DNA from: an uncultured Bacilli bacterium
Lineage (GTDB): Bacteria; Bacillota_I; Bacilli_A; RF39; UBA660
Direction of reading: 5' to 3'
NCBI GenBank assembly: GCA_944358135.1
Contig: CALVQN010000003.1
Coordinates: forward strand, 1 to 32,184
Length of the DNA stretch: 32,184 nt
Shown: in pieces, positions 16,388 through 25,427 of the stretch
Layout of the letters: every line of letters begins with the position of its first letter
How positions within the stretch are numbered: position 1 is the stretch's first letter
Notes under the pieces: model-generated
Seen by the model: the letters and a program-made list of their open reading frames with translations, nothing else
What the model was told of the DNA's origin: nothing
Database searches by the model: none
Translations under genes and position numbers: made by a program

Positions 16388-18838
16388 ATGGATAGATTAG
16401 AACAAAATAACATAGTAACCGAAGTTAAAAAATCATTCTTAGAGTATTCCATGAGTGTAATTGTATCTCGTGCTTTACCAGACTTAAGAGACGGTCTAAA
16501 ACCAGTACATAGAAGAATACTATATGATATGCTTCAAAATGGACTAACTCCTGATAAACAACATCGTAAATCAGCAACCATTGTCGGTGATGTTATGGGT
16601 AAATATCACCCACATGGAGACTCTAGTATTTATGAAGCAATGGTAAGAATGGCTCAAGATTTTAACTATCGTTATATGCTAGTAGATGGTCATGGAAACT
16701 TTGGTAATATTGAGGGTTATGGAGCCGCAGCTTACCGTTACACAGAAGCCAAACTTTCCAAAATTTCTATGGAATTACTTAGGGATATTAACAAAAATAC
16801 CGTTAATTTTAATCCAAACTACGATGAAACAACCAAAGAACCAGAAGTATTACCATCAAGATTTCCTAATATTTTAGTAAATGGAACAATGGGTATTGCT
16901 GTTGGAATGGCAACAAATATTCCACCACATAATCTTGGAGAAGTAATAGATGGCTGTATCGCTTATATAGATAATCCTGATATTGATGTAACAGGTTTAA
17001 TGCAATATATCAAAGGGCCAGATTTTCCAACAGGAGCCCTAATTCTAGGTAATAGTGGTATCAAGAAAGCCTATGAAACAGGACGTGGCACAATCACCAT
17101 TAGAAGTCGTGCTCATATTGAAGAGAAAAATGGTAGACAATATATTATTGTTGATGAAGTACCATATGGGGTAAACACTTTAGAACTTAAAAATAAAGTA
17201 GCAGAACTTGTTCATAATAAAGTTTTAGAGGGAATTACTGACTATCATGCTGATTTAAAAGATGGTATCAAAATTACAATTACATTAAAGAAAGATGCCA
17301 ATGCTGGGGTAATCTTAAATAAATTATATAAGCACACAGCATTTCAAACAACATTTGGTATTATTTTCTTAATGCTAGATAATGGTGTTCCAAAAACTTT
17401 AGGATTAAAAGATATTATTTCAAAATATATTGATTATCAAAAAGAAGTAATAATCAGAAGAACGCAATTTGACCTAGATAAAGCTGAAAAACGTGTTCAT
17501 ATTCTAGAAGGATTAAAAATAGCCTTAGATCATATCGACGCTGTAATTAAACTAATTCGAGCATCAGAATCTGATGAAGAAGCAAAACAAGGTTTAATGA
17601 ACAACTTCAATTTAAGCGATGTTCAAGCAGAAGCAATCCTAGAAATGCGTTTAAGAAGATTAACAGGTTTAGAAAGAGATAAAATTGAAGAAGAATTAAA
17701 TGAATTACTAAAATTAATAGAAGAATTAAGAAGCATTTTAGCTTCTGAAGAAAAGGTTTTAAATATCATTAAAGAAGAACTACTTGAAATTAAAGAAAAA
17801 TATGGTGATAAACGTCGTACAGATATTGATATGACCGCAATTGAATATATTGAAGACGAATCATTAATACCTGAAGAAAATGTGCTTATAGCAATGACAA
17901 ATAAAGGATATATTAAACGTACTACATCAGATACATTTAAAGCTCAAAGACGTGGAGGAATGGGTATAAAAGGTATGACAACTAATGATGAAGACTTTGT
18001 TGAACAAATCATTAATATATCCTCTCATGATCATGTTATGTTCTTTACCAATAAAGGTAAAGTATACCGAATCAAAGGTTATGAAATACCTGAATTTAAC
18101 CGTCAATCCAAAGGACTTCCAATTATTAATTTAATTCCAATCGAAAAAGACGAAACAATTAGTGCAATATTAGGTATATCTTCCAAAGAGGATACAAAAT
18201 ACTTACTATTTGTAACTAAACATGGCCTAGTAAAGAAAACATCAATTGAAGAATTTGCAAACATACGTACGTCAGGAAAAATTTGTATTAATCTAAAAGA
18301 AAGTGATGAATTAATTGCTGTAAAACGTACTAACGGAGATAATTATATATTATTAGGTAGTGAAACAGGTCGAATGGTAAAATTCAAAGAAGATAAAATA
18401 AGAGCAATGGGAAGAACTGCAAGTGGAGTAAAAGGTATTAATTTAGATGGAAGCAAATGTGTATGTGCTGAAGTAGTAAATGAAGATGACAAAATATTGT
18501 TGGTAACTGAAAAAGGATATGGAAAAAAGACATTAGTAAGTGAATTTAGAGAAACAAGCAGAGGAAGTAAAGGTGTAAAAGCTTTAAATATTACTGATAA
18601 AAATGGTAATATAGCCGCCGTAAAAGTTGTTGATGAAGATAAAGAACTTGTAATAATGACAAATACGGGAACAACAATGAGAACGACTTTAGATCAAATA
18701 AATACTTTAGGAAGAGTAACTCAAGGAGTTAGACTAATTCATTTAAAAGATGATCAATATGTTACTACAATTAGTTTAGTAGATAAAGAAGAAGCAGAAG
18801 AAAACATTGATACTTTAGAAGAATCTCCAACTGAATAA
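16388..18838 (+). CDS. gyrA: DNA gyrase subunit A
   Basis: 816 aa. The active tyrosine is in [11 protein letters not shown] (~120). The quinolone-determining segment reads [15 protein letters not shown], with serine at the position equal to E. coli Ser83, i.e. wild type. The coiled-coil region precedes a C-terminal beta-pinwheel that contains the GyrA box QRRGGMG (~520), diagnostic for gyrase rather than topoisomerase IV. It introduces negative supercoils with GyrB. TAGGAGG precedes the ATG, 10 bp after gyrB. A strong terminator follows. Confidence 0.97.
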   Translation: MDRLEQNNIVTEVKKSFLEYSMSVIVSRALPDLRDGLKPVHRRILYDMLQNGLTPDKQHRKSATIVGDVMGKYHPHGDSSIYEAMVRMAQDFNYRYMLVDGHGNFGNIEGYGAAAYRYTEAKLSKISMELLRDINKNTVNFNPNYDETTKEPEVLPSRFPNILVNGTMGIAVGMATNIPPHNLGEVIDGCIAYIDNPDIDVTGLMQYIKGPDFPTGALILGNSGIKKAYETGRGTITIRSRAHIEEKNGRQYIIVDEVPYGVNTLELKNKVAELVHNKVLEGITDYHADLKDGIKITITLKKDANAGVILNKLYKHTAFQTTFGIIFLMLDNGVPKTLGLKDIISKYIDYQKEVIIRRTQFDLDKAEKRVHILEGLKIALDHIDAVIKLIRASESDEEAKQGLMNNFNLSDVQAEAILEMRLRRLTGLERDKIEEELNELLKLIEELRSILASEEKVLNIIKEELLEIKEKYGDKRRTDIDMTAIEYIEDESLIPEENVLIAMTNKGYIKRTTSDTFKAQRRGGMGIKGMTTNDEDFVEQIINISSHDHVMFFTNKGKVYRIKGYEIPEFNRQSKGLPIINLIPIEKDETISAILGISSKEDTKYLLFVTKHGLVKKTSIEEFANIRTSGKICINLKESDELIAVKRTNGDNYILLGSETGRMVKFKEDKIRAMGRTASGVKGINLDGSKCVCAEVVNEDDKILLVTEKGYGKKTLVSEFRETSRGSKGVKALNITDKNGNIAAVKVVDEDKELVIMTNTGTTMRTTLDQINTLGRVTQGVRLIHLKDDQYVTTISLVDKEEAEENIDTLEESPTE

Positions 18839-18847
18839 AAGCAAACT

Positions 18848-18877
18848 AACTATCAGAATAATTCTGATAGTTTTTTA
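18848..18877 (+). terminator. Terminator after gyrA
   Basis: AACTATCAGAAT (18848-18859) and its complement (18861-18872) with minimal loop, then TTTTTT. End of the recF-gyrB-gyrA transcript. Confidence 0.9.
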
Positions 18878-18952
18878 ATGTTTTAAATTTTTATATCAAA
18901 AGGATGTAAAAATAAAAGTGGATAACTTAAAAAGTATAGGAAAAATAGAAAA

Positions 18953-18968
18953 TGTTTCACGTGAAACT
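18953..18968. promoter_or_regulatory. parS site 1
   Basis: TGTTTCACGTGAAACT: the ParB (Spo0J) target with the last base altered. Confidence 0.85.
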
Positions 18969-19019
18969 CTCTATAAGCAATTTTAAATAAAAAATGAAGT
19001 AATTAGTAAAAATTAGGCT

Positions 19020-19153
19020 TGTCAACTAAAAGTGGAATACATCGATTTGAAGTACCAAAATTACAATTTCAGTGCTCAAATTGATAGTTTTATAGATGAA
19101 TTTAACAATTTCATAGCTCAAAACGTACAAATTGGGATTTCATAAATTCGACA
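19020..19153. repeat. ~134-bp direct repeat, copy 1
   Basis: Starts TGTCAACTAAAAGTGGAATA and ends AAATTCGACA. Highly similar to 19429-19561. The inner part repeats a ~21-nt unit built on AATTTC-TAG-TCAAAT. The TGTC...GACA ends and iterated units resemble ends of IS21-like elements or a small non-autonomous element; no transposase is present. Confidence 0.7.
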
Positions 19154-19189
19154 CAAAAATAATAGAATTTTATAAATAAATATTCACAA

Positions 19190-19205
19190 CGTTTCACGTG
19201 AAACA
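19190..19205. promoter_or_regulatory. parS site 2
   Basis: CGTTTCACGTGAAACA, first base altered. It lies about 37 bp after repeat copy 1, the same placement as site 5 after copy 2. Confidence 0.85.
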
Positions 19206-19260
19206 TCAAAAAAAGAATTTTACATAAAAATAAGTTAATAGAAATTTAATATTTAAGATA

Positions 19261-19276
19261 AGTTCCACGTGAAACA
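19261..19276. promoter_or_regulatory. parS site 3
   Basis: AGTTCCACGTGAAACA; differs from the B. subtilis consensus only at the first base. Confidence 0.85.
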
Positions 19277-19357
19277 TAGAAATGTATTAAAAGAAAAAGA
19301 TAAATTATAAAAAATGTTATAAAAAGTATTTCCTTCATCAAGAAAAGTTATTAACAA

Positions 19358-19373
19358 TGTTTCACGTGAAACA
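19358..19373. promoter_or_regulatory. parS site 4 (perfect palindrome)
   Basis: TGTTTCACGTGAAACA, perfectly symmetric; symmetry extends to 26 bp (19353-19378). Confidence 0.92.
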
Positions 19374-19428
19374 TTGTTTAAAAAAATATTTGGTAAAATA
19401 ATTAAAAAAAGTACTAATAATATGCCAT

Positions 19429-19561
19429 GTCAACTAAAAGTGGAATATATCGATTTTGAGTACCAAAATTGCAATTTCAGTAGTCAAATTGATAATTTCG
19501 TAGATGAATTTAACAATTTCATAGTTCAAATCGTATAAATTGGAATTTCATAAATTCGACA
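19429..19561. repeat. ~134-bp direct repeat, copy 2
   Basis: Second copy of the element at 19020, offset 409 bp, with scattered substitutions and the same TGTC...GACA limits. The similarity continues more weakly into the following parS. Confidence 0.7.
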
Positions 19562-19599
19562 TAATAATATAGCAATTTTTATAAAGAAGTTATCCACAA

Positions 19600-19615
19600 T
19601 GTTTCACGTGAAACA
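19600..19615. promoter_or_regulatory. parS site 5
   Basis: TGTTTCACGTGAAACA, exact palindrome. A DnaA box (19590-19598) is 1 bp away. Confidence 0.92.
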
Positions 19616-19667
19616 TTAAAATAGCTAATACAGAAATCTAAATAGCAAATTATTATAAAAAAGTATA

Positions 19668-19683
19668 TGTTCCACGTGAAACA
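19668..19683. promoter_or_regulatory. parS site 6
   Basis: TGTTCCACGTGAAACA, identical to the B. subtilis parS consensus. Flanked by AAGTATA/TATACTT arms extending symmetry to 30 bp with one mismatch. Lies just before the SRP RNA promoter. Confidence 0.93.
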
Positions 19684-19688
19684 TATAC

Positions 19689-19717
19689 TTGCATTTTATC
19701 CTAAAGTATGATAAATT
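19689..19717 (+). promoter_or_regulatory. SRP RNA promoter
   Basis: TTGCAT (19689-19694), 17-nt spacer, TAAATT (19712-19717), placing the start near 19724. The -35 is 6 bp from parS site 6, so ParB spreading could touch it. Confidence 0.5.
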
Positions 19718-19723
19718 ATATAT

Positions 19724-19800
19724 GTGCAACAAATATATTGTAACCTGGTCAGGACTGGAAAGTAGCAGCCACATCAATCCCTATTTGTGTGCACTTTTTT
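19724..19800 (+). ncRNA. ffs: Signal recognition particle RNA (small bacterial type)
   Basis: Contains the conserved Ffh-binding helix 8 segment: GGTCAGGACTGGAAAGTAGC followed by AGCC (19747-19770), with the GGAA-type tetraloop and symmetric/asymmetric loops. The ends GTGCA..ACAAATA and TATTTGTGTGCAC pair to close a single long hairpin, typical of the short (about 4.5S-like) form rather than the Alu-containing Bacillus form. T-run at 19795-19800 terminates it. Located directly before tadA-dnaX, as in B. subtilis. Confidence 0.93.
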
Positions 19801-19813
19801 ATTGGGTGATAAT

Positions 19814-20239
19814 ATGGAAGAAAAATATTTTAAACTATTAATAAAGTTAGCTGAAAGAGCTGTTAAACATAATGAAGTGCCAATAAGTGCAATTATTGTT
19901 AAAAACAACAAGATACTTGCAAAAGCATATAATAAAAGAGAAAGAAAACATGATGTTTTAAATCATGCGGAAGTGATTGCTATAAAAAAAGCAAGTAAAA
20001 AATTAAAAGATTGGAAACTATTTGATTGTGATCTATATGTCACTTTAAAACCATGTAGTATTTGTGAAAATATAATAAAACAATCAAGAATTAAAAATGT
20101 TTATTATTTATTAGAAAAGTTAGAAAATAAAAAAGAATATAATAAAACAAAATTTATAAAAAAAAACAATTGTACGTATGAACAAATATATGAATACATT
20201 TTGCATGATTTTTTTAAAAAGAAAAGAGACAAAAAATAG
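19814..20239 (+). CDS. tadA: tRNA-specific adenosine deaminase
   Basis: 141 aa; converts A34 to inosine in tRNA-Arg(ACG). Cytidine-deaminase-fold zinc site: HAEV (~52, with proton-shuttle Glu) and LKPCSIC (~80, two Cys ligands; the usual form is EPCPMC). The start is the ATG at 19814 because GGGTGAT precedes it; the in-frame GTG upstream lies in the SRP RNA. Next to dnaX as in many Bacilli. The C-terminal third is Lys/Asn-rich and less conserved. Confidence 0.9.
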   Translation: MEEKYFKLLIKLAERAVKHNEVPISAIIVKNNKILAKAYNKRERKHDVLNHAEVIAIKKASKKLKDWKLFDCDLYVTLKPCSICENIIKQSRIKNVYYLLEKLENKKEYNKTKFIKKNNCTYEQIYEYILHDFFKKKRDKK

Positions 20240-20272
20240 AGGAATATGATATAATGTTAAGGGGTGGATAAT

Positions 20273-21928
20273 ATGGATTATAAAGTATTATACCGTAAGT
20301 ATAGACCAGATAATTTTTCTAGCATCATTGGACAAGATTATATGGTTTCGATATTAAAAAATGCAATAAAAAATGATAAGATATCACATGCTTATATTTT
20401 TTCTGGCCCAAGAGGAACAGGAAAAACAAGTACAGCCAAAGTTTTTGCAAAAGCCATTAATTGTTTGAATCCAGCTGAAGACGGTCCATGTAATGAATGT
20501 GAAAGTTGTCTTCACTTTAAAGAAAATGCCGATATAATTGAAATAGATGCAGCTTCTAATAATGGTATAGATGAAATAAGAGAAATAATTAATAATATAA
20601 AGCTAGCTCCCGCATATTCCAAATATAAAGTTTATATTATAGATGAAGTTCACATGCTAAGTACTAGTGCTTTTAATGCACTATTATTAACCTTAGAGGA
20701 ACCACCAAAGCACGTTGTTTTCATTTTAGCAACTACGAATATAGAAGCTGTACCTATTACAATTTTATCCCGTTGCCAACGTTTTGATTTTCATAAAATT
20801 TCTATAACGGACATTATCAAAAGATTGCATTATGTAGTTTCAAATGAAAATATATCAATAAATGATGATGCCTTAGAAGAAATTGCTTATATTTCTGATG
20901 GAGGAATGCGTGATGCTTTAAGTATTCTTGATCAATTATCTAGTACTACTGAAAAAATCACAATTAATGATGTAATAGAACACTTTGGTTCTGTGTCTAA
21001 AAAACAAATAAGTGACTTATATAATTTGATCTTAGAAAATGATGTAGATAACTTTGATAGTATGATGAAAAAATTTAAAGAATTAGCAATAGATTATAAG
21101 GTTTTAATTAAGAAAATGCTAGAAAAAATAGAAGAAGAAGCAATAAAAGTTAAAAAAAATTATAATTATCAGGGTCTAACTTATGAATCTTTAAAAGAAA
21201 TGGCTTTTGAACTTGCTGACATTTCAAATTATATTAATATGAGCATTGATCCATATCTGTTAATTGAAATTACATTATTAAAATACTTTAAAGACAGCAA
21301 TTCTACTTCAAAAATATCAAAAGAAACTACTCAAATAGAGCAAAAAAATATTTCCCGGGAAATAATCAATAACAAAGAGAAAAAAATAGAAACACTAGAA
21401 TCTGTTTCAAATAAAAATAAGGAAGTAACAACAGAAATTATTTCCCAGGAAATAATTTCACCAATAGAAAATTATACAGAATTAATAAAAATAAGAGTAA
21501 ATAATTGCTTTGTAAATGCAAAAAAAGAATATTTACAAAATATGAAAGAATTGTGGAAAAACTTTATTGGTCAATTAAATGATAAAAGTATATTAAATTT
21601 AATAATTGACTGTAATGTTGTAACTGCAAGCGATAAAATAGCAGTCTTAACAAATCTGGTTGATGGAACAACTAATTTAATTAATAGTAAACTAATTGAA
21701 ATAGAATCACTATTTAATAAAGAATTTAAAACAGAATATAAATTTATTTGTTTAACAGAAAATGAATGGAATGAAGAAAAACAAGAATATATTACAAATT
21801 TAAAAAATAAACATGAATATCATTACATAGAAGAACCAAAAATAGAACAAGTTGAAGAAAATAATATTGATAATATTGAAAAAATCGCTTATGATATATT
21901 TGATAAAGAAAAAATAGAAATAGAATAA
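20273..21928 (+). CDS. dnaX: DNA polymerase III subunits gamma/tau
   Basis: 551 aa, the clamp-loader motor. The AAA+ domain shows Walker A SGPRGTGKTS (~42-51), a zinc module (CLNP...CNECESC), DEVHML (~125), and sensor 1/SRC (ATTNIEAVPITILSRCQRF). Domain III follows, then a linker and a C-terminal region too divergent to compare. ATG at 20273 follows AAGGGGTGG. Two Noc-type palindromes fall in the linker region (21350 and 21440), where protein constraint is low. Confidence 0.95.
   Translation: MDYKVLYRKYRPDNFSSIIGQDYMVSILKNAIKNDKISHAYIFSGPRGTGKTSTAKVFAKAINCLNPAEDGPCNECESCLHFKENADIIEIDAASNNGIDEIREIINNIKLAPAYSKYKVYIIDEVHMLSTSAFNALLLTLEEPPKHVVFILATTNIEAVPITILSRCQRFDFHKISITDIIKRLHYVVSNENISINDDALEEIAYISDGGMRDALSILDQLSSTTEKITINDVIEHFGSVSKKQISDLYNLILENDVDNFDSMMKKFKELAIDYKVLIKKMLEKIEEEAIKVKKNYNYQGLTYESLKEMAFELADISNYINMSIDPYLLIEITLLKYFKDSNSTSKISKETTQIEQKNISREIINNKEKKIETLESVSNKNKEVTTEIISQEIISPIENYTELIKIRVNNCFVNAKKEYLQNMKELWKNFIGQLNDKSILNLIIDCNVVTASDKIAVLTNLVDGTTNLINSKLIEIESLFNKEFKTEYKFICLTENEWNEEKQEYITNLKNKHEYHYIEEPKIEQVEENNIDNIEKIAYDIFDKEKIEIE
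21350..21363. promoter_or_regulatory. Noc-type binding site in dnaX (exact)
   Basis: ATTTCCCGGGAAAT, identical to the B. subtilis Noc consensus. Confidence 0.78.
21440..21453. promoter_or_regulatory. Noc-type binding site in dnaX (1 mismatch)
   Basis: ATTTCCCAGGAAAT; one mismatch, 90 bp after the exact site. Confidence 0.68.
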
Positions 21929-21944
21929 GAAAGAAGGAGAATTT

Positions 21945-22244
21945 ATGAATATTCAAAATTTAATGGCTCAAGCCCAAAAAATGCAAAAAGAAATAACAAA
22001 AAAGAAGGAAGAAATTGATAACTCAATTTTTGAAGGAACTTCAGAATGGGTTAAAGTAGAAATGAATGGAAAAAAGGAACTAGAAAAAGTAAATATAACT
22101 TTTGAAGGAACTATTGAACAAGATGATAAAGAAATGTTAGAAGATATGATAAAAATAGCAGTTAATGATGCAGTAAAAAAGATTGATAAAGAAGTAGAAA
22201 GTACGATGGGCACGTATGGTTCATCACTTAATGGTTTATTCTAA
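21945..22244 (+). CDS. ybaB: Nucleoid-associated protein YbaB/EbfC
   Basis: 99 aa; dimeric DNA-binding protein. Starts MNIQNLMAQAQKMQKEI, the family's N-terminal helix, and has FEGTSEWVKVEMNG then a C-terminal helix ending in GLF. AGAAGGAG precedes the ATG. Its TAA overlaps the recR ATG (TAATG), the normal ybaB-recR coupling. Confidence 0.94.
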   Translation: MNIQNLMAQAQKMQKEITKKKEEIDNSIFEGTSEWVKVEMNGKKELEKVNITFEGTIEQDDKEMLEDMIKIAVNDAVKKIDKEVESTMGTYGSSLNGLF

Positions 22245-22846
22245 TGAATTATCCTAAAGACTTAGAAAAGTTAATTAATTATTATCAAAAATTACCTGGA
22301 ATAGGTGAAAAAAGTGCTGAACGTCTAGCTATAGCCACATTAGAATTCAGTGAGGATGAAATACAAGAATTTAGTGATACGATTAAGTCTGCTAAAAAAA
22401 ATCTAACTAGATGTAGTATATGTGGCCATTTAACAGATAGCGAAATTTGTAATATCTGTAGCGATGAAAATCGCAATAAAAATATTATCTGCGTCATAGA
22501 AGATTATAAAAGCATTTTTTCATTTGAAAAAACTGGTACTTTTAATGGAACATATCATGTATTAAATGGTCTTATATCTCCAATGGACGATATCGGACCA
22601 GAAGACATCAATTTATCATCATTAATTAGTAGAGTAGAAAAATTGAAAAATCCTGAACTAATTTTAGCTTTAAAGCCTACAGTTGAAGGAGAAGCAACTA
22701 CTTTATACATTAAAAAAATTTTAGAAGATAAGAAAGTAACAATATCTAGACTATCTTATGGTATTCCAATTGGAGCAGAGATAGATTATTTAGATAATGT
22801 TACTCTTGAAAAAGCATTAGAAGATCGCAAAAAAATATCTGAATAA
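22244..22846 (+). CDS. recR: Recombination protein RecR
   Basis: 200 aa, normal length. Helix-hairpin-helix region (LPGIGEKSAERLA, ~16-28), a four-cysteine zinc finger (CSICGHLTDSEICNIC, ~57-72), a TOPRIM domain (ICVIEDYKSI ... YHVLNGLISPMDDIGPEDI) and a Walker-like C-terminal segment (SRLSYGIPIGAEIDYLD). Forms a ring with RecO to load RecA. Start codon overlaps the ybaB stop. Confidence 0.96.
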   Translation: MNYPKDLEKLINYYQKLPGIGEKSAERLAIATLEFSEDEIQEFSDTIKSAKKNLTRCSICGHLTDSEICNICSDENRNKNIICVIEDYKSIFSFEKTGTFNGTYHVLNGLISPMDDIGPEDINLSSLISRVEKLKNPELILALKPTVEGEATTLYIKKILEDKKVTISRLSYGIPIGAEIDYLDNVTLEKALEDRKKISE

Positions 22847-22883
22847 ATATAGTAAATAAACATATAATTTACTGTGATCAAAT

Positions 22884-23069
22884 ATGAAAAAAATTATTCT
22901 AAAGATTCTAAGTAAATTATGTTTTGCCTTTGTAAGCATATATGGTTTAAATTTAATTCTATCTGGGGTAAATATATTTATTCCAATTAATATAATTACA
23001 ATTGTACTAGTAACTCTACTAGGATCTCCAGGCATACTTGGATTAGTTACAGTATACTTCTTAATTTAA
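22884..23069 (+). CDS. bofA: BofA-like small membrane protein
   Basis: 61 aa, two hydrophobic segments (~8-28 and ~33-60) with the family's PINIITIVLVTLLGSPGILGL stretch (shown split: PINIIT, then LGSPGILGL). In B. subtilis BofA holds the SpoIVFB protease inactive until late sporulation. The position after recR is conserved there (recR-yaaL-bofA), with yaaL missing here. It may imply sporulation ancestry or ability. No strong ribosome site, only TGTGAT. Confidence 0.7.
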   Translation: MKKIILKILSKLCFAFVSIYGLNLILSGVNIFIPINIITIVLVTLLGSPGILGLVTVYFLI

Positions 23070-23081
23070 GGATGTGGTATT

Positions 23082-23936
23082 TTGTTTCCAAATAATAATT
23101 TAAAAGAAATATATGAAAAATATCGTGAGGGAAGACTAGCTCACGCTTATTTAATTGAAACAAATAATATTTCTAAATTAATAAATGATTTAACCAAATT
23201 AATAAAAGCCATTAATTGTCCAGAAGAATATCAAGAAGCTTGTCATAATTGTAATTTATGCAATTTAATTACAAAGAATAATTTACCAAGTCTAATTACA
23301 ATAGAACCTGATGGGACAAGCATAAAAAAATCACAAATAGAAGAACTAAAAGTATCATTTGAAACAAAGCCGATTTATAGCCGATTTAATACTTATATTA
23401 TAAAAAATGCTGAAAAACTAAACGGAAGCAGTGCCAATGCTATGCTAAAGTTTGTCGAAGAACCAACTGATGGTATTATTGGTTTTTTTATCACAAACAA
23501 TAAAGATGTTATTATTCCAACAATTAAAAGCAGATGTCAGGTTTTAGTAATTACATATGAAAGTGATAACTTGCTAGATAAATTAAATATCACTCAGGAA
23601 GAATTAGATAACTATCTAAAAATAGTTAAAGATTATTTAAAAAGAATTAAAGAAAACAAAATAATTAACCATAAAGATACTATACTAAGTAAACTAAAAG
23701 AACGTAAAGAAGTAGAAATAATGTTTAAAATTATATTCGAAATATATTATAATGAATTTTTAAAAGAAAAGAATAAACCATACAACAAAGAGCTATCAAA
23801 TAATAACGAACTAGATATAAAAAAAGAAGAAATTATTCATAAATTGAATATTATTGCTAAATTTCTTCAAGATTTGAGTTATAATGTTAATATGGAATTA
23901 TTATTAGATAAATTTGTAATTGAAATGAGGTGGTAA
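23082..23936 (+). CDS. holB: DNA polymerase III delta-prime subunit
   Basis: 284 aa. Clamp-loader protein related to dnaX: LAHAYLIET, zinc-finger-like CPEEYQEACHNCNLC (~46-60), and NGSSANAMLKFVEEPTDG ... IKSRCQ (the SRC element). As expected for delta-prime it lacks an intact Walker A (no GxxGxGK). Starts at TTG after AAGGATGTGG. Ends in GGTGGTAA, which is the ribosome site of ricT. Confidence 0.9.
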   Translation: MFPNNNLKEIYEKYREGRLAHAYLIETNNISKLINDLTKLIKAINCPEEYQEACHNCNLCNLITKNNLPSLITIEPDGTSIKKSQIEELKVSFETKPIYSRFNTYIIKNAEKLNGSSANAMLKFVEEPTDGIIGFFITNNKDVIIPTIKSRCQVLVITYESDNLLDKLNITQEELDNYLKIVKDYLKRIKENKIINHKDTILSKLKERKEVEIMFKIIFEIYYNEFLKEKNKPYNKELSNNNELDIKKEEIIHKLNIIAKFLQDLSYNVNMELLLDKFVIEMRW

Positions 23937-23938
23937 TC

Positions 23939-24736
23939 ATGGATAGATATTACATATATGGAGTCAATTTTAAAGACAATGGAAAAATTTACAATTTTAA
24001 AAGTAAAATACGTTGTCCAATTAATGTTACAGTAATTACTGAAACAGAAAAAGGACTTCAATTTGGAAAAGTTGTTAGTTACTTAGGAAATGATAGTAAA
24101 AACATAGACGAACTAAAAAGTATTATTAGAATTTCTACAAAAAAAGATTATGAAGAGCATTTAAAAAATTTAAGAGATGCTGATCTAGCACTAAAACAAT
24201 GTCGTGGGTTAGTAAAAGAATTAAACTTGGATATGAAAATGATCAATGCTAATTTTACTTTTGATAGAAAGCAACTAATATTTAACTTTCTAGCGGATGA
24301 AAGAATTGATTTTAGAGAATTAGCCAGAAAATTAGCAGCAATTTATCGTACTCGTATAGAGCTTAGGCAAATAGGAGCTAGAGATAAAGCTAGAGAAGTT
24401 GGTGGAGTTGGTATATGTGGTGAAAAAATTTGTTGTGCAAACTTTCTAAATCACATTGATTCTGTATCGATGAATATGGCTAAAAATCAAGGCTTAGCAT
24501 TAAATCCATCTAAAATTAATGGCTTATGTGGAAGATTATTATGCTGTCTAACATATGAAGATGAAGAATACTTAAGATGTAGTGAAGGACTACTTAGTAT
24601 AGGCGAAACCGTAACTACAGAAAAAGGTGAGGGACAAGTAATCAATGTAGATACATTAAATCGTACCTATAAAGTATTAGTAAATAATGAAAAAGTAGAA
24701 ATACATGCTGGTGATGAAGATGGAAGTGAAGAATGA
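23939..24736 (+). CDS. ricT: PSP1-domain protein RicT (YaaT)
   Basis: 265 aa. The PSP1 core with conserved basic residues (IYRTRIELRQIGARDKAREVG) and the C-terminal cysteine set (CGEKICCANF ... GLCGRLLCCLTYE) that in B. subtilis holds [4Fe-4S] clusters in the Y-complex with RicA and RicF. That complex aids RNase Y-dependent mRNA processing, and influences competence and sporulation. ATG 23939 follows GAGGTGG in the end of holB; stops overlap with the next gene. The holB-yaaT-yabA order is Bacillus-like, but yabA is missing. Confidence 0.9.
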   Translation: MDRYYIYGVNFKDNGKIYNFKSKIRCPINVTVITETEKGLQFGKVVSYLGNDSKNIDELKSIIRISTKKDYEEHLKNLRDADLALKQCRGLVKELNLDMKMINANFTFDRKQLIFNFLADERIDFRELARKLAAIYRTRIELRQIGARDKAREVGGVGICGEKICCANFLNHIDSVSMNMAKNQGLALNPSKINGLCGRLLCCLTYEDEEYLRCSEGLLSIGETVTTEKGEGQVINVDTLNRTYKVLVNNEKVEIHAGDEDGSEE

Positions 24737-25427
24737 TTTATATGATTATGGTTTAAAAATTTATCAAGATAATAAACTATTTAAATTTTCACTTGATTCT
24801 TTATTACTTGCTGAATTTGTAAGTATTGAAAAAAGTGATAAAAATTTATTAGATATATGTAGTGGAAATGCCCCACTACCTTTAATAATTGGTAAAAATT
24901 ATGATATAAAAATAACTGGTGTCGAAATAGACAAAGAAATATATGACTTAGCCGAAAAAAGCATCAAAGAAAATAACCTAACCAACATTAACATGCTAAA
25001 TTGTAATGCTAAAGACTTAAAAAATTATTTCCCAGGAAATAATTTCAATATTATAACCTGCAATCCACCATTCTTTAAAGTAACAGAAACTTCTTTAATT
25101 AATGAAGAACCAAAAAAAGCAATAGCAAGACATGAGTTAACTATTACCATTAAAGATATTTTTGACATAGTAAAATATTTGTTAAAAGATAAAGGAACTT
25201 TCTATTTAGTTCATCGTCCTGAAAGATTAGAAGAGATAATTAGTCTTGCAAACATGAACAATCTCCATGTTAAAGAGGTAGTCTTTATTTATTCTAATAT
25301 CAAAGAAGAAGCAATAATGGTACTATTAAAGATGAAAAAGAACGCTAGAATAGGTGTTAAGATAAAGTCAGTAGTAATAAACAGAGACACTAAAACATAT
25401 CAAAATATATTTAAGGAGGACAAATGA
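24720..25427 (+). CDS. trmN6: tRNA1(Val) (adenine37-N6)-methyltransferase family (YabB)
   Basis: About 235 aa, Rossmann methyltransferase. SAM-binding motif LLDICSGNAPLPLII (~40-55), acidic motif VEIDKEI, and the N6-adenine catalytic motif TCNPPFFK (~107-114). Two homologous families (TrmN6 and other NPPF methylases) are hard to separate; Bacillus context (yabB after yaaT) supports this one. The start is uncertain: ATGs at 24705, 24714 and 24720 are in frame and all overlap ricT; I prefer 24720 after GGTGAT. Overlaps pth. Confidence 0.82.
   Translation: MEVKNDLYDYGLKIYQDNKLFKFSLDSLLLAEFVSIEKSDKNLLDICSGNAPLPLIIGKNYDIKITGVEIDKEIYDLAEKSIKENNLTNINMLNCNAKDLKNYFPGNNFNIITCNPPFFKVTETSLINEEPKKAIARHELTITIKDIFDIVKYLLKDKGTFYLVHRPERLEEIISLANMNNLHVKEVVFIYSNIKEEAIMVLLKMKKNARIGVKIKSVVINRDTKTYQNIFKEDK
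25027..25040. promoter_or_regulatory. Noc-type binding site in trmN6 (1 mismatch)
   Basis: ATTTCCCAGGAAAT, encoding YFPGNN. Confidence 0.68.

Larger units (their letters stand above)
18880..19720. other. Non-coding centromere-like block (six parS sites, two long repeats)
   Basis: An ~840-bp stretch without a supportable gene between gyrA and the SRP RNA. It contains six parS palindromes, two ~134-bp repeats and a DnaA box (TTATCCACA, 19590-19598). Base composition is more AT-rich than the genes around it. This looks like a dedicated partition-complex loading site. Confidence 0.75.

Noticed and set aside
19190-19683. CRISPR-like array from recurring GTTTCACGTGAAAC
   Set aside because: Units are 16-bp palindromes at irregular spacing (71 to 242 bp) with repeated rather than unique spacers; they match parS.
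24720-25427. Mycoplasma-type code with UGA as tryptophan
   Set aside because: ricT and trmN6 end in TGA at positions fitting conserved protein ends and overlaps; the tRNA-Trp anticodon is CCA and Trp is written TGG in conserved blocks.
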